This document shows positions 8,121 to 17,503 of a DNA stretch of 36,751 nucleotides, one piece after another. Within the stretch, counting starts at the first letter, position 1. Each line of letters starts with the position of its first letter. Location of the stretch: the NCBI RefSeq assembly GCF_000350145.1, contig NZ_BAOL01000084.1, forward strand, positions 1 through 36,751, written 5' to 3'. Source of the DNA: Ilumatobacter nonamiensis YM16-303. Lineage in GTDB: Bacteria > Actinomycetota > Acidimicrobiia > Acidimicrobiales > Ilumatobacteraceae. Under the pieces are notes generated by a model. That model saw only the letters and a list, made by a program, of their open reading frames with translations. It ran no database searches and was not told the origin of the DNA. Position numbers and translations under genes: made by a program.

Positions 8121-9869
8121 TCAGGCTTCCATGACGACGGGGACGATCATCGGACGCCGCTTGGTGCGGTCGCTGACGAATTTCCCGGTCGCCTTGCGCG
8201 CCTGACGCTCGAGCTGCTCCACGTCACGGACGCCGTCGGCGAGCGCCTTCTCGAGCGACGTTGCGACCGTGTCGCACGCCTCGTCCAACAGATCCTCGGC
8301 TTCGGGCGCGTACACCCATCCACGCGTGATGATCTCCGGGTCGACGAGCACCTTGCCGGTCTGCATGTCGACGGTCGACACGACGACCACGACCCCCTCT
8401 TCGGCGAGCTTGCGCCGATCGCGCAGCACGCCGTTGCCGACATCGCCCACGATGCCATCCACGTAGAGGTAGCCCGACGGCACCCGTCCGACCGGCGACA
8501 GACCCTCGGCGTCGAGTTCGAGCACGTCACCGTCCTCGCACTGGATGATGTGATCGCCGCGTACGCCCATCAGCTCCCCGAGCTTGGCATTGGCGACCAT
8601 GTGACGGTACTCGCCGTGGATCGGAACGAACCACTCCGGGTTCACGATCGAGAGGTAGGTCTTGATGTCGTCGGCCTGGGCGTGACCCGTCGCGTGCACG
8701 TCCATCACGCCCGAGTGGACGACCTCGGCGCCGAGGCGCAGGAGGCCATCGATCACCTTGTTGACGTTGCCCTCGTTGCCGGGAATGGCGTGGCTGGAGA
8801 GCACGACCGTGTCCGTGTCGTTGAGCTTCAGCCAGCGGTTCTCACCGCGTGCCATCAGGCCGAGCGCGGACATCGGCTCACCCTGCGAACCGGTCGAGAT
8901 GATGCAGATCTCGCCCGGGTCGTATCGTCCGATCTCCTCGATGTCGATCAAGGACGACTCGGGGATCCGGAACACGCCGAGGTCGAGACCGAGCCGGATG
9001 TTCTTCTTCATGCTCAGTCCGAGCGTGGCGACCTTGCGGCCTTCTTCGACCGCGGCGTCGGCGATCTGCTGGATGCGGTGGATGTGGCTGGCGAAGCTCG
9101 CCGTGATGATCCGCCGACCCCGCTGCTGCGCGAAGAGGCTCCGGAGCACTCCCCCGACGTTCGTCTCGCTCGGTGCGTAGCCGGGCTCCTCGGCGTTCGT
9201 CGAGTCGCTCATGAGGAGACGAATGCCGTGGTTCTTGGCGATCTGTCCGATGCGGGCGAGGTCGGCACGCCGCTCGTCGACCGGGGTCAGGTCGATCTTG
9301 AAGTCACCCGAGTGGAGCACCACGCCCTGTGCGGTGTGGACGGCGATCGCGTGGGCATGGGGGACGGAGTGCGTGACGGGGATGAACTCCACGAGCAGCG
9401 AGCCGATGTCGATCTGTTCGCCGTCACGGACCGGGCGCATGTCGATCTTGGGCATCAGGCCCGCTTCCTCGATCCGGTTGCGGGCGAGTCCGAGCGCGAG
9501 CGCGGAGCCGTACACCGGCAACGGTTCGTCGCGCAGTCCGCCGATCCCGTCGCCATCACGCATCAGGTACTGGATCGCACCGATGTGGTCCTCGTGCCCG
9601 TGGGTCAGCACGATCGCCTGGATCCGCTGCGCGTTCTCCTTCAGGTACGTGAAGTCGGGAAGGATCAGGTCGATCCCGTGCATGTTGGCGTCCGGGAACA
9701 TCAACCCGCAGTCGATGAGCACCATCGTCCGGTCGGGGTCGTCGGCCGCACCCTGTTCGACGACCATGCAGTTCCGGCCGATCTCACCGAGCCCCCCGAG
9801 GAACACGATGCGCACCGGCACCTTCGGGTCGAGCTTCGCCGTGAGCGGCTGCTTGGAATGTTCAGCCAC
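8121..9869 (-). CDS. rnj: Ribonuclease J
   Basis: A 582-residue metallo-beta-lactamase/beta-CASP ribonuclease with 5'-3' exo- and endonuclease activity, a main RNA decay and maturation enzyme of actinobacteria. Residues near 20-35 read IVFLGGLGEIGRNC, and the zinc-binding HGHEDH is at 90-95 (LTHGHEDHIGAIQYL). Further signatures are SDSTNAEEPG, SFASHIHRIQQ, STGSQGEPMSAL and SSHAIPGNE, then the HATGHAQADD and VPIHGEYRH metal and CASP motifs. The C-terminal domain ends normally. The start is GTG at 9867-9869, inside the 3' end of dapA with an eight-base overlap. This is the usual dapA-rnj arrangement and implies coupled translation. Confidence 0.96.
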   Translation of the reverse strand: MAEHSKQPLTAKLDPKVPVRIVFLGGLGEIGRNCMVVEQGAADDPDRTMVLIDCGLMFPDANMHGIDLILPDFTYLKENAQRIQAIVLTHGHEDHIGAIQYLMRDGDGIGGLRDEPLPVYGSALALGLARNRIEEAGLMPKIDMRPVRDGEQIDIGSLLVEFIPVTHSVPHAHAIAVHTAQGVVLHSGDFKIDLTPVDERRADLARIGQIAKNHGIRLLMSDSTNAEEPGYAPSETNVGGVLRSLFAQQRGRRIITASFASHIHRIQQIADAAVEEGRKVATLGLSMKKNIRLGLDLGVFRIPESSLIDIEEIGRYDPGEICIISTGSQGEPMSALGLMARGENRWLKLNDTDTVVLSSHAIPGNEGNVNKVIDGLLRLGAEVVHSGVMDVHATGHAQADDIKTYLSIVNPEWFVPIHGEYRHMVANAKLGELMGVRGDHIIQCEDGDVLELDAEGLSPVGRVPSGYLYVDGIVGDVGNGVLRDRRKLAEEGVVVVVSTVDMQTGKVLVDPEIITRGWVYAPEAEDLLDEACDTVATSLEKALADGVRDVEQLERQARKATGKFVSDRTKRRPMIVPVVMEA

Positions 9870-10752
9870 GTGAGGCCACCAATCGGTCGTAGACCCCGCG
9901 GGCCTGGTCGTCGAGGTCGGCGGGTGCCGGCCCCATCGGAAGTCGGGCCTGACCCACCGCGTGCCCGAGCGTGCGCAGCATCGCCTTGGCCGGAAGCGGA
10001 TTGGGGACCGCGTCGCTCGTCTCGAACTGGAAGCTCTCGAGCTGCCGGACGTTGTGGGCCCGCGCGCCGGCGGTGTCTCCCGCCTCCCACGCGTCGAACA
10101 TCTGCACGTGATCGGGAGAACACCAGTGCGTCGCCACACCGATCGCCCCGACCGCGCCGACCGCGAGCAACGGCAACGTCATCGGATCGTCTCCGGAGTA
10201 CACCTCGAACGCCGGTGGGGTCGCCGCGTTGACGAGGGCGGTCTGGCCCGGGTCGCCCGCCGCGTCCTTGACTCCGACGATGTTGGACACCTCGGTGCCG
10301 AGCGCGACGAGCGTGGCCGTGTCGATCTTGCGGCCCGTGCGCTTGGGGATGTCGTAGAGCAGCACCGGGAGCGACGTGTTCGCCGCGATCGCACGGAAGT
10401 GGGCGTCGAGTCCGGCCTGGGAGGGCCGGTTGTAGAACGGACACACCGCGAGGATGCCCGCGACGCCGAGCTTGCCGGCCTCCACCGTGAGCCCGATGTC
10501 CTGACGGGTGTTCGAACCCGTCGTTCCGGCGATGATCGGCACGGTGACGGCGTTCGACAGTGTTTCGAACAGGGTCAGCTTCTCGTCGATCGACAGGGTG
10601 GCGGACTCACCGGTGGTTCCGGCGACGACCAACCCTTCATTTCCCTGCTCGACGAGCCACTTCGCCAGAGTGACGGCGGCATCCACATCGAGCGCTTCGT
10701 CGGCGTCGAACGGTGTGATCATGGCCGTCAGCACTCGACCGAACCGCGCCAT
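9862..10752 (-). CDS. dapA: 4-hydroxy-tetrahydrodipicolinate synthase
   Basis: A 296-residue TIM-barrel aldolase that condenses pyruvate and aspartate semialdehyde at the start of the diaminopimelate/lysine branch. Recognisable sites are GTTGESATL (about 45-53), Y133 and R138 in LLYDIPKRTG, and the Schiff-base lysine K162 in GVKDAAGD, all at the spacing of the E. coli enzyme. The YDIPKRTG form replaces the common YNVPSRTG but keeps the catalytic Tyr and Arg. It overlaps rnj by eight bases. The start has a near-miss to the local -10 pattern (TAGCGG) seven bases upstream. A better TAGGTT lies about 37 bases upstream, so a short leader is possible. dapB is about 11 kb away and not in this operon. 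Confidence 0.96.
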   Translation of the reverse strand: MARFGRVLTAMITPFDADEALDVDAAVTLAKWLVEQGNEGLVVAGTTGESATLSIDEKLTLFETLSNAVTVPIIAGTTGSNTRQDIGLTVEAGKLGVAGILAVCPFYNRPSQAGLDAHFRAIAANTSLPVLLYDIPKRTGRKIDTATLVALGTEVSNIVGVKDAAGDPGQTALVNAATPPAFEVYSGDDPMTLPLLAVGAVGAIGVATHWCSPDHVQMFDAWEAGDTAGARAHNVRQLESFQFETSDAVPNPLPAKAMLRTLGHAVGQARLPMGPAPADLDDQARGVYDRLVASRG

Positions 10753-10824
10753 CAGCTGACCGCTACTTCTCGTTCATTCACGCCTCAGAACCTAGGTCAT
10801 GATCGGGCGGATGGCGCGCTCAGA

Positions 10825-11445
10825 TCAGAACGACCCTTCGGCGGACCGGTCGATGCCCTGAGTCAGGATGAGGTCCTCGTGCAGTTCCATCCACGCGTCG
10901 TGATAGCTCCCGCACATCACGCCCGTGAACATGGTCGTCTCACCCTGCTGGACTCGACCGAGGACCGCGTCGAGGCGGCGCAGGTACGGCCCCAGCCGCT
11001 CGATCGCCTCGCCCATCTCGCCGACGACGGGCTCGGCGTCGGCGTGCATTGCCGTCAGTCGCTCGATCACTTCACGGTCGTAGGCGGCGTCGGTGTGATC
11101 GTTCGGCTCGCCGTCACGCAGCTGCCAGGCGCCGCAGAGCTCCTTGAACTGGGTGTTCAGGTCGATGAACTGCGTGTAGGCCCCCGAGAGCGCCGCCTCG
11201 AGGTCGAGACCCTCCAGGTCGGCGGCCAGGTGTTCGCCGTGGGCGTTGCGACCTTCCGGAGTGAGCTGCCAGAGCTCGCGGTTCTCACGGAACTGGACGT
11301 GACCGTCCGACGAGAACCCGCCGAGGTGATCGGCGACGTGATCCGGATCGTGCTCGGTCATCTCCGCCAGCGTCTTCGTCGTGGCGAACCCCTTGATGCG
11401 CAGAGCGTGGAAGGTGCGGAAGTGCGGAGTCGAGCGATGTCCCAT
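10825..11445 (-). CDS. Winged-helix domain protein, function unknown
   Basis: A 206-residue protein. The first 70 or so residues look like a winged helix of MarR/PadR type: FRTFHALRIKGFATTKTLAEMT, then DHVADHLGGFSSDGHVQFRENRELWQLTPEGR, the last part being the wing. The rest (about 80-206) is helical and has no motif I can name (YDREVIERLTAMHADAEPVVGEMGEAIERL). The C-terminal region could be for dimerisation or for ligand sensing. It follows the malic enzyme gene on the same strand after 56 bases, and could be co-transcribed. A link to pyruvate or C4 metabolism is inferred from position alone. GGGGAC just before the ATG may act as a weak ribosome site. Confidence 0.7.
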   Translation of the reverse strand: MGHRSTPHFRTFHALRIKGFATTKTLAEMTEHDPDHVADHLGGFSSDGHVQFRENRELWQLTPEGRNAHGEHLAADLEGLDLEAALSGAYTQFIDLNTQFKELCGAWQLRDGEPNDHTDAAYDREVIERLTAMHADAEPVVGEMGEAIERLGPYLRRLDAVLGRVQQGETTMFTGVMCGSYHDAWMELHEDLILTQGIDRSAEGSF

Positions 11446-11501
11446 GTCCCCGACATTCTGACCGATTCCGGCCCCACGGCGCGAAGTCGGAGGGTGTCGC
11501 T

Positions 11502-12908
<1,407 letters not shown>

Positions 12909-12915
12909 GGTGCGG

Positions 12916-12921
12916 ACGTTA
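12916..12921 (-). promoter_or_regulatory. -10-like TAACGT of the malic enzyme gene
   Basis: TAACGT on the minus strand is seven bases before the chosen ATG at 12908. It supports that start and a leaderless message. Confidence 0.4.
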
Positions 12922-13036
12922 CTGGGCGAGCGCACGAATCACCTGAGCCGTTCCGCGGCCACCTGCCACCGACCGAGAATGTCCATCGCCGGCCACCGAC
13001 GGTCACTTTCACCGCGAGGCGAGCGACGACGACCAG

Positions 13037-13042
13037 TACGCT
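13037..13042 (+). promoter_or_regulatory. -10-like TACGCT of the amino-acid ABC operon
   Basis: TACGCT is followed after nine bases by an in-frame GTG (13052). A strong Shine-Dalgarno and ATG lie 24 bases further on. Transcription from this element would give either a leaderless GTG start or a short leader with the ATG start. Confidence 0.4.
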
Positions 13043-13063
13043 CGCCCCAGCGTGAACACAGAC

Positions 13064-13069
13064 AAGGAG
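13064..13069 (+). promoter_or_regulatory. Shine-Dalgarno AAGGAG deciding the ATG start
   Basis: AAGGAG ends six bases before ATG 13076. It is one of the few strong ribosome sites in the window and favours ATG 13076 over GTG 13052. Confidence 0.6.
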
Positions 13070-13075
13070 ACGTCC

Positions 13076-14047
13076 ATGCGACCCCAACCAAGCCAACTGC
13101 TCCCCGCGATCCTCGTCGGATCGCTCGTCCTCGCCGCGTGCGGGAGTGACGACGATTCGAGTGCCGACGAGGAGTCTGCGGACACCGCCGCGGAGACCGC
13201 GGACACCGCCGCCGAGGAAACGGCCGACACCGCCGCCGAGGAGACCGCGGACACGACTGCCGACACCGCCGCGGAGGGCGACGGTGCCAGCGCTGACGAG
13301 GCCTGCTCGAACACGATCGAGGACGGCGTGCTGACCGTGGCGACCGGCGAACCCGCGTTCTTCCCGTGGGTGATCGACGACGACCCGACGACCGGCGAAG
13401 GCTTCGAAGCCGCCGTTGCGTACGCCGTCGCGGCCGAGATGGGCTACGAAGGCGACGCCGTCGAGTGGACCCGCACCACGTTCGACGGTGCGATCCAGCC
13501 AGGGGCGAAGGACTTCGACGTCAACCTCCAGCAGTTCTCCATCACCGACGAACGCAGCGAGACCATCGACTTCTCGCTCCCCTACTACACCAGCAACCAG
13601 GCGATCGTCGCCCTCGAAGGCTCCGCCGCCGAGGGTGCCACCTCGATCGCCGACCTGCAGGACGTCAAGTTCGGCGCCCAGGCCGGAACCACGAGCCTCG
13701 AATTCATCAACGACGTGATCCAGCCGAGCCAGGAAGCGTTCGTGTACGACGACAACGTCGGAGCGAAGGCCGCTCTCGACGCGAACCAGATCGACGCCGC
13801 CGTGTTCGACCTGCCCACCGCGTTGTACGTCTCGGCCGTCGAGATCGAGGGCAGTTCCGTCATCGGTCAGTTCCCGGCCGAGTCCGGTGGTACCACCGAT
13901 CAGTTCGGCATGGTGCTGGAGAAGGACAGCGCCCTCACCCCGTGCGTGGACGCCGCGATCCAGGCGATCACCGACGATGGCACGCTCGACGCACTGACGC
14001 AGGAATGGCTGTCGGACACCACCGGCGCCCCGGTCATCGCGGAGTGA
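13076..14047 (+). CDS. Amino-acid ABC transporter substrate-binding lipoprotein (family 3)
   Basis: A 323-residue exported binding protein. The signal peptide ends in a lipobox with cysteine C22 (VLAACGSDD). About 50 residues of acidic low-complexity tether follow, built from near repeats of ADTAAEET. The binding domain has the family 3 signature: VLTVATGEPAFFPW, GFEAAVAYAVAAEMG, EWTRTTFDGAIQPGAKDFDV, QFSITDERSETIDFSLPYYTSNQ and KFGAQAGTTS. It should deliver a polar amino acid or related small solute to the permease encoded next. Two bases separate its stop codon from that gene's start. The exact ligand is not deducible. The nucleotide repeats in the tether make its length potentially variable. 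Confidence 0.92.
   Translation: MRPQPSQLLPAILVGSLVLAACGSDDDSSADEESADTAAETADTAAEETADTAAEETADTTADTAAEGDGASADEACSNTIEDGVLTVATGEPAFFPWVIDDDPTTGEGFEAAVAYAVAAEMGYEGDAVEWTRTTFDGAIQPGAKDFDVNLQQFSITDERSETIDFSLPYYTSNQAIVALEGSAAEGATSIADLQDVKFGAQAGTTSLEFINDVIQPSQEAFVYDDNVGAKAALDANQIDAAVFDLPTALYVSAVEIEGSSVIGQFPAESGGTTDQFGMVLEKDSALTPCVDAAIQAITDDGTLDALTQEWLSDTTGAPVIAE
13172..13276 (+). repeat. Degenerate tandem repeat encoding an acidic tether (ADTAAEE units)
   Basis: Imperfect units of about 12 to 27 bases based on gcggacaccgccgccgagga recur about five times. They encode alternating Ala-Asp-Thr-Ala-Ala-Glu-Glu-Thr. The unit stays in frame, so copy-number changes would lengthen or shorten the linker without breaking the gene. 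Confidence 0.7.
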
Positions 14048-14048
14048 G

Positions 14049-14882
14049 GTGAGCCCTCAGACGCGACGCGAAGCCTATGAGCGTCGGCAGCGACGCCGTT
14101 CGCTCCTGATCGCGTCCGCGAGCACGGTGATCGTCGTCGCGGCGGTCATCGTGCTCGTGCCGCGGGCACCGCGCTGGGACCGCGTCAAGACCTCGTTCTT
14201 CAACCGCGACATCTTCGTCGACACCTTCCCGGGCCTGCTGCGCGCGTTCTGGCTCGACGTGCAGATCTTCCTGTGGTCACTGCCGTTGATCTTCGTGCTG
14301 TCGCTGGCCATCGCGATCGCGCGCAACACCCGCTCGCCGGCCTTCTTCCCGCTCCGCGCGTTCGCCGTCATCTACACCGACGTGTTCCGCGGCGTGCCGG
14401 TGATCCTGACGATCTTCCTGATCGGATTCGGCGTGCCCGGACTGTTCGACTCGCGAACCTGGAGCAATCCGTTGATCTGGGGCACCGTTGCGCTGGTGCT
14501 GTCGTACAGCGCCTACGTGTCCGAGGAGATCCGGGCCGGGATCGAGGGGGTCCACGAGAGTCAACGCGCGGCGGCCCGATCGCTGGGGATGAGCAGCCGT
14601 CAGACGATGTCGACCGTCGTGCTGCCCCAAGCGCTTCGCCGGATCGTTCCTCCGATGATGAACAGCATCGTCTCGCTCCAGAAGGACGTCGCGCTGATCA
14701 GCCTCATCGGACCGGTCGAGATCTTGCGTCAGGCCGGCATCGACAAGGCCAAGTTCGCCAACTTCACTCCCTACGTCGGGGCCGCCGTGATCTTTCTCGC
14801 GTTGACGATCCCGATGACGCGCGTGGCCGACTACCTGCTGGCCCGAGAACGCAAGCGGACCGGCGCCACCGTCGTTGCATGA
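14049..14882 (+). CDS. Amino-acid ABC transporter permease (HisM/GlnP type)
   Basis: A 277-residue inner-membrane permease. A basic, cytoplasmic N-terminus (residues 1-20) precedes a hydrophobic segment (about 21-39), then four or five further segments. The EAA-type coupling loop is readable as EEIRAGIEGVHESQRAAARS followed by LGMSSRQTM and VVLPQALRRIVPP. This matches the family that pairs with family 3 binding proteins. Only one permease gene is present, so it probably works as a homodimer. It starts with GTG one base after the upstream stop codon and is followed by the ATPase gene after 18 bases. Confidence 0.92.
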   Translation: MSPQTRREAYERRQRRRSLLIASASTVIVVAAVIVLVPRAPRWDRVKTSFFNRDIFVDTFPGLLRAFWLDVQIFLWSLPLIFVLSLAIAIARNTRSPAFFPLRAFAVIYTDVFRGVPVILTIFLIGFGVPGLFDSRTWSNPLIWGTVALVLSYSAYVSEEIRAGIEGVHESQRAAARSLGMSSRQTMSTVVLPQALRRIVPPMMNSIVSLQKDVALISLIGPVEILRQAGIDKAKFANFTPYVGAAVIFLALTIPMTRVADYLLARERKRTGATVVA

Positions 14883-14900
14883 TCGAGACATGAGCAGCGC

Positions 14901-15653
14901 ATGACCGACCAGCACAAGCTCCGACTCCAGTCCGTCCGCAAGGCGTTCGGCGACAACGTCGTCCTCGACGGCATCGACCTCGATGTCGATGACGGCGAGG
15001 TCATCACCCTCATCGGCGCGTCAGGCTCCGGGAAGTCGACGCTGTTGCGCTGCGCGAATCTGCTGGAACCGATCGACGACGGCGCGATCATCCTCGATGG
15101 CGTCGACATCTCCGAGCCCGGTCTCGACGCCGATGGGATCCGCCGACGGATCGGCATGATCTTCCAGAGTTTCAACCTCTTCCCACACATGAGCGTGGTC
15201 GACAACGTCGCCATCGGCCCACGCAAGGTGCTCGACGTCCCGAAGGCACTGGCGCGGGACCGCGCCCGGGAGATGCTCGTCCGGCTCGGTCTCGAGGATC
15301 GCATCGATGCGTATCCCGATCAGCTGTCGGGTGGCCAGCAACAGCGAGTCGCCATCGCGAGGTCGCTCGCGATGGGACCCGAGGTGATGCTGCTCGACGA
15401 GATCACGTCCGCGCTCGATCCCGAACTCGTCGGGGAGGTGCTCGCCGTGGTGCGTTCGCTGAAGGACGAGGGCATGACGATGCTGTTCGCCACTCACGAG
15501 ATGGGGTTCGCGCGCGACATCAGCGACCGCGTCTGCTTCCTGCACGCAGGACAGATCCTCGAGGAGGGCCCGCCCGAGCAGGTGTTCGGCGCCCCGGTGA
15601 ACGAGCGGACGCAGCGGTTCCTGCAGCGCGTCACCGACGCCGGCCGCCTCTGA
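14901..15653 (+). CDS. Amino-acid ABC transporter ATP-binding protein (GlnQ/HisP type)
   Basis: A 250-residue nucleotide-binding subunit. Walker A is GASGSGKST (39-47), the Q-loop is [13 protein letters not shown] (88-99), the signature is LSGGQQQR (142-149), Walker B is VMLLDE (162-167) and the switch histidine is in FATHEMGFA. The sequence [13 protein letters not shown] is typical of the polar amino-acid uptake group. The motif [10 protein letters not shown] replaces the more common DEPTSALDPE. It is the last gene of the importer operon. Its stop codon is five bases from the stop codon of the convergent molybdopterin oxidoreductase gene. Confidence 0.95.
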   Translation: MTDQHKLRLQSVRKAFGDNVVLDGIDLDVDDGEVITLIGASGSGKSTLLRCANLLEPIDDGAIILDGVDISEPGLDADGIRRRIGMIFQSFNLFPHMSVVDNVAIGPRKVLDVPKALARDRAREMLVRLGLEDRIDAYPDQLSGGQQQRVAIARSLAMGPEVMLLDEITSALDPELVGEVLAVVRSLKDEGMTMLFATHEMGFARDISDRVCFLHAGQILEEGPPEQVFGAPVNERTQRFLQRVTDAGRL

Positions 15654-15663
15654 CACCGTCAGA
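15649..15663. terminator. Small inverted repeat across the convergent stops
   Basis: TCTGAC-acc-GTCAGA is a perfect 6-bp stem with a 3-base loop. It spans the stop codons of the ABC ATPase (plus) and the oxidoreductase (minus). No T-tract follows, so a bidirectional terminator is only possible. Confidence 0.25.
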
Positions 15664-16510
15664 AGCTGGAGTGGAGGTCGTAGCCGCGTTCGGTCCAGTA
15701 GTCGGTGGGCCGATCGTCGGTGAACTCGATCGATCCCACTCGTTTGATCTGCTTGATCCCGTACTTGAACGGCGTGACCAGCCGGATCGGTGACCCGTGC
15801 CCGGCCGTCAACGGTTCGCCGTTGAGCTCCCAGGCGAGCAACGTCTGTGCGTGACGCATCGTGTAGTTCTCGATCGCCGAGCTGTACTCACGGCGTACGT
15901 CGTTGCCGGGCGGTGTCCGCAGCACCGACCACTCGGCCGACAGCTCATCGGCGGCATACCGTTCGAGGACATCCGACAAGCGGACGCCGGTCCAGTGCAC
16001 GATGTTCGACCACCCTTCGATGCACTTGTGCTCCCACACCATGTCGTGCACCTCGAAGTCCGACTTGACGGCAGCGAGCGGGATCGGGTCCAACGTGGAC
16101 CCGTTGCGGGAGGTCACCTCGATCTCCCACGTCTCGGCCTCGGACTCCGAGACCTCGATGAAGTCGCCGTCGCCGTCCTCGAGACCGTGGCGACCGTTGA
16201 CGCGGATCTCCTCGCGATCGTCGACCGAGAACGTCCGCGCCCGCGCACCATCACGTTCCAGCGTGCTCCACACGGACTCGTTCCAGTCGAAACCCGCCCG
16301 CAGGATGCGAGGGATGTTCTCGTCCTCCTCCATGTTCTGCACCTGACGGAAGCCGAGATATCCCGCGACACCGAGCCCGGCGAACGAGAGGAAGGCGCGC
16401 CGAGACCGCTTCGTGTACTCCTCCTTCGAGATGATCTCGCCATCGTCGGTCTGCTCGCGTAGTCGCCGCTCGCGCTCGGCCTCCTCCGCGTTGCGTGCGT
16501 CGCCCGTCAT
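15659..16510 (-). CDS. Molybdopterin-dependent oxidoreductase, sulfite-oxidase/YedY (MsrP)-like, Tat-exported
   Basis: A 283-residue protein. A charged N-terminus is followed by a twin-arginine signal-like stretch (KRSRRAFLSFAGLGVAGYLG, 34-53). The rest matches the sulfite-oxidase-type molybdopterin domain: WEIEVTSRNG, the molybdenum-ligand cysteine C163 in EHKCIEGWSNIVHWTGVRLSDVL, RREYSSAIE, LLAWELNGEPLTAGHGSPIRLVTP and GIKQIKRVGSIEF. The substrate is unknown; candidates are oxidised methionine in exported proteins or another S- or N-oxide. It is distinct from the E. coli pair because the partner is a cytochrome b with long hydrophilic ends. The ATG overlaps the cytochrome stop by four bases (ATGA), so electron donor and enzyme are co-translated. 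Confidence 0.88.
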   Translation of the reverse strand: MTGDARNAEEAERERRLREQTDDGEIISKEEYTKRSRRAFLSFAGLGVAGYLGFRQVQNMEEDENIPRILRAGFDWNESVWSTLERDGARARTFSVDDREEIRVNGRHGLEDGDGDFIEVSESEAETWEIEVTSRNGSTLDPIPLAAVKSDFEVHDMVWEHKCIEGWSNIVHWTGVRLSDVLERYAADELSAEWSVLRTPPGNDVRREYSSAIENYTMRHAQTLLAWELNGEPLTAGHGSPIRLVTPFKYGIKQIKRVGSIEFTDDRPTDYWTERGYDLHSSF

Positions 16511-17367
16511 GACTCGCTCCCATCGGAACTCGCGTCGTCGGCATCGGGGACGCCGTCTGCAGTCGTGGAGTCGGAACCGGCCGACTCCACCGTGCCGTCG
16601 GGGCCGAACGCCGCAGCCGGCGCCACCTCGGGATCGTCGCGTCGGCCGAGGCGGTATCCCGTGATGATCGAGGCGAAGTTGGCCCAGCCGGCGCGCGCGA
16701 CCTGCACGATGTGGACGAAGAAGAACAGCAGCAGCAGGATCGTGCACGAGAAATGGACGAACCGGGCGACGTCGTATCCGCCGAACGCCGCTTCCAGCCA
16801 CGAGAGCTGCCCCGATCGATAGATGGCGAAGCCACTCAGCACCAGAATCGCCGAGATCAGGATCACCAGCGTGTAGGTGATCTGCTGGGCGGGGTTGTAC
16901 TTGCCCTGAACCGGCTTGTCCTTGCGGAGATGCAGGTCGTGGGCGACGGTCTTGCGTGCGTCGCGCAGGCTCTGGACGTCGGGAACGATGTGCCTCCACT
17001 CTCCGCGTCGCGCCAGGTAGAGCACGTACGCGACGCCGTTGAGCACGAAGAACCAGCCGAAGTTGAGGTGGAAGGCGATCCCCGCCGCGAGCTTCCGCTC
17101 GAACTGCAGGGCGCTGTTGACGCCATCCGGCCAGAACTCGAAGATCTGCCAGCCTGCGATGCCGAACACGTACGGATCCTGGAGGTCGGCCCAGTAGATC
17201 CGCATGCCGCTGTACATCATGATCATCAGCAGCGGGAAGTTCAGCCAGTGCATCCACCGCAACGCGAGCGAGTGCTTCTTCTTCGCAACGATCTCGTGGC
17301 CGGATCCACCGAGGTCCGCTGTCGTGTCAGCCGAGTCGGTCTCGGCAGGTTCGGCGGTCGTGCTCAT
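16507..17367 (-). CDS. Membrane cytochrome b (cytochrome b561/thiosulfate-reductase-type) partner of the molybdo-oxidoreductase
   Basis: A 286-residue protein with four hydrophobic segments at about 39-56, 96-118, 160-183 and 203-226. Histidines placed to hold haem b are H40 (LRWMHWLNF), H100 (IAFHLNFGW), H205 (RFVHFSC) and H219 (FFVHIVQV). This is the pattern of bacterial b-type di-haem electron carriers with a cytochrome b561-like fold. Both ends are hydrophilic and rich in Asp, Ser and Thr (1-28 and 235-286). It presumably passes electrons from the quinol pool to the exported molybdenum enzyme encoded directly after it. It is the first gene of this two-gene operon; I see no clear promoter box before its ATG. 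Confidence 0.85.
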   Translation of the reverse strand: MSTTAEPAETDSADTTADLGGSGHEIVAKKKHSLALRWMHWLNFPLLMIMMYSGMRIYWADLQDPYVFGIAGWQIFEFWPDGVNSALQFERKLAAGIAFHLNFGWFFVLNGVAYVLYLARRGEWRHIVPDVQSLRDARKTVAHDLHLRKDKPVQGKYNPAQQITYTLVILISAILVLSGFAIYRSGQLSWLEAAFGGYDVARFVHFSCTILLLLFFFVHIVQVARAGWANFASIITGYRLGRRDDPEVAPAAAFGPDGTVESAGSDSTTADGVPDADDASSDGSES

Positions 17368-17463
17368 GTCCCGAGTGTCACACGCATGCCGGCAACCGTG
17401 CGTGAGGGTGCCAGGTGTTTGGCAGCCGTTTTCGATTTCGATTCAGCGTGGTTCCCGAATCGC

Positions 17464-17481
17464 GCCCGACGAACGAGCGTC
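17464..17481 (-). terminator. Hairpin downstream of the acyl-CoA synthetase gene
   Basis: CCGACG and CGTCGG form a 6-bp stem with a 6-base loop, 22 bases past the stop codon at 17504. No T-run follows. The 17368-17503 gap also contains a second weak stem (TGCCA/TGGCA) and otherwise nothing I can name. Confidence 0.25.
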
Positions 17482-17503
17482 GGTGACACGGGATCCCCCG
17501 AGA

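Noticed and set aside
10790-10797. ACCTAGGT palindrome upstream of dapA as a regulator site
   Set aside because: An 8-bp palindrome occurs often by chance. It overlaps a TAGGTT that could be a -10, but there is no second copy.
13160-13290. A CRISPR array
   Set aside because: The repeats are in-frame coding repeats without spacers.
15659-17257. A fused 532-residue oxidoreductase
   Set aside because: The N-terminal 249 residues are the cytochrome b gene read out of frame. The true start is ATG 16510.
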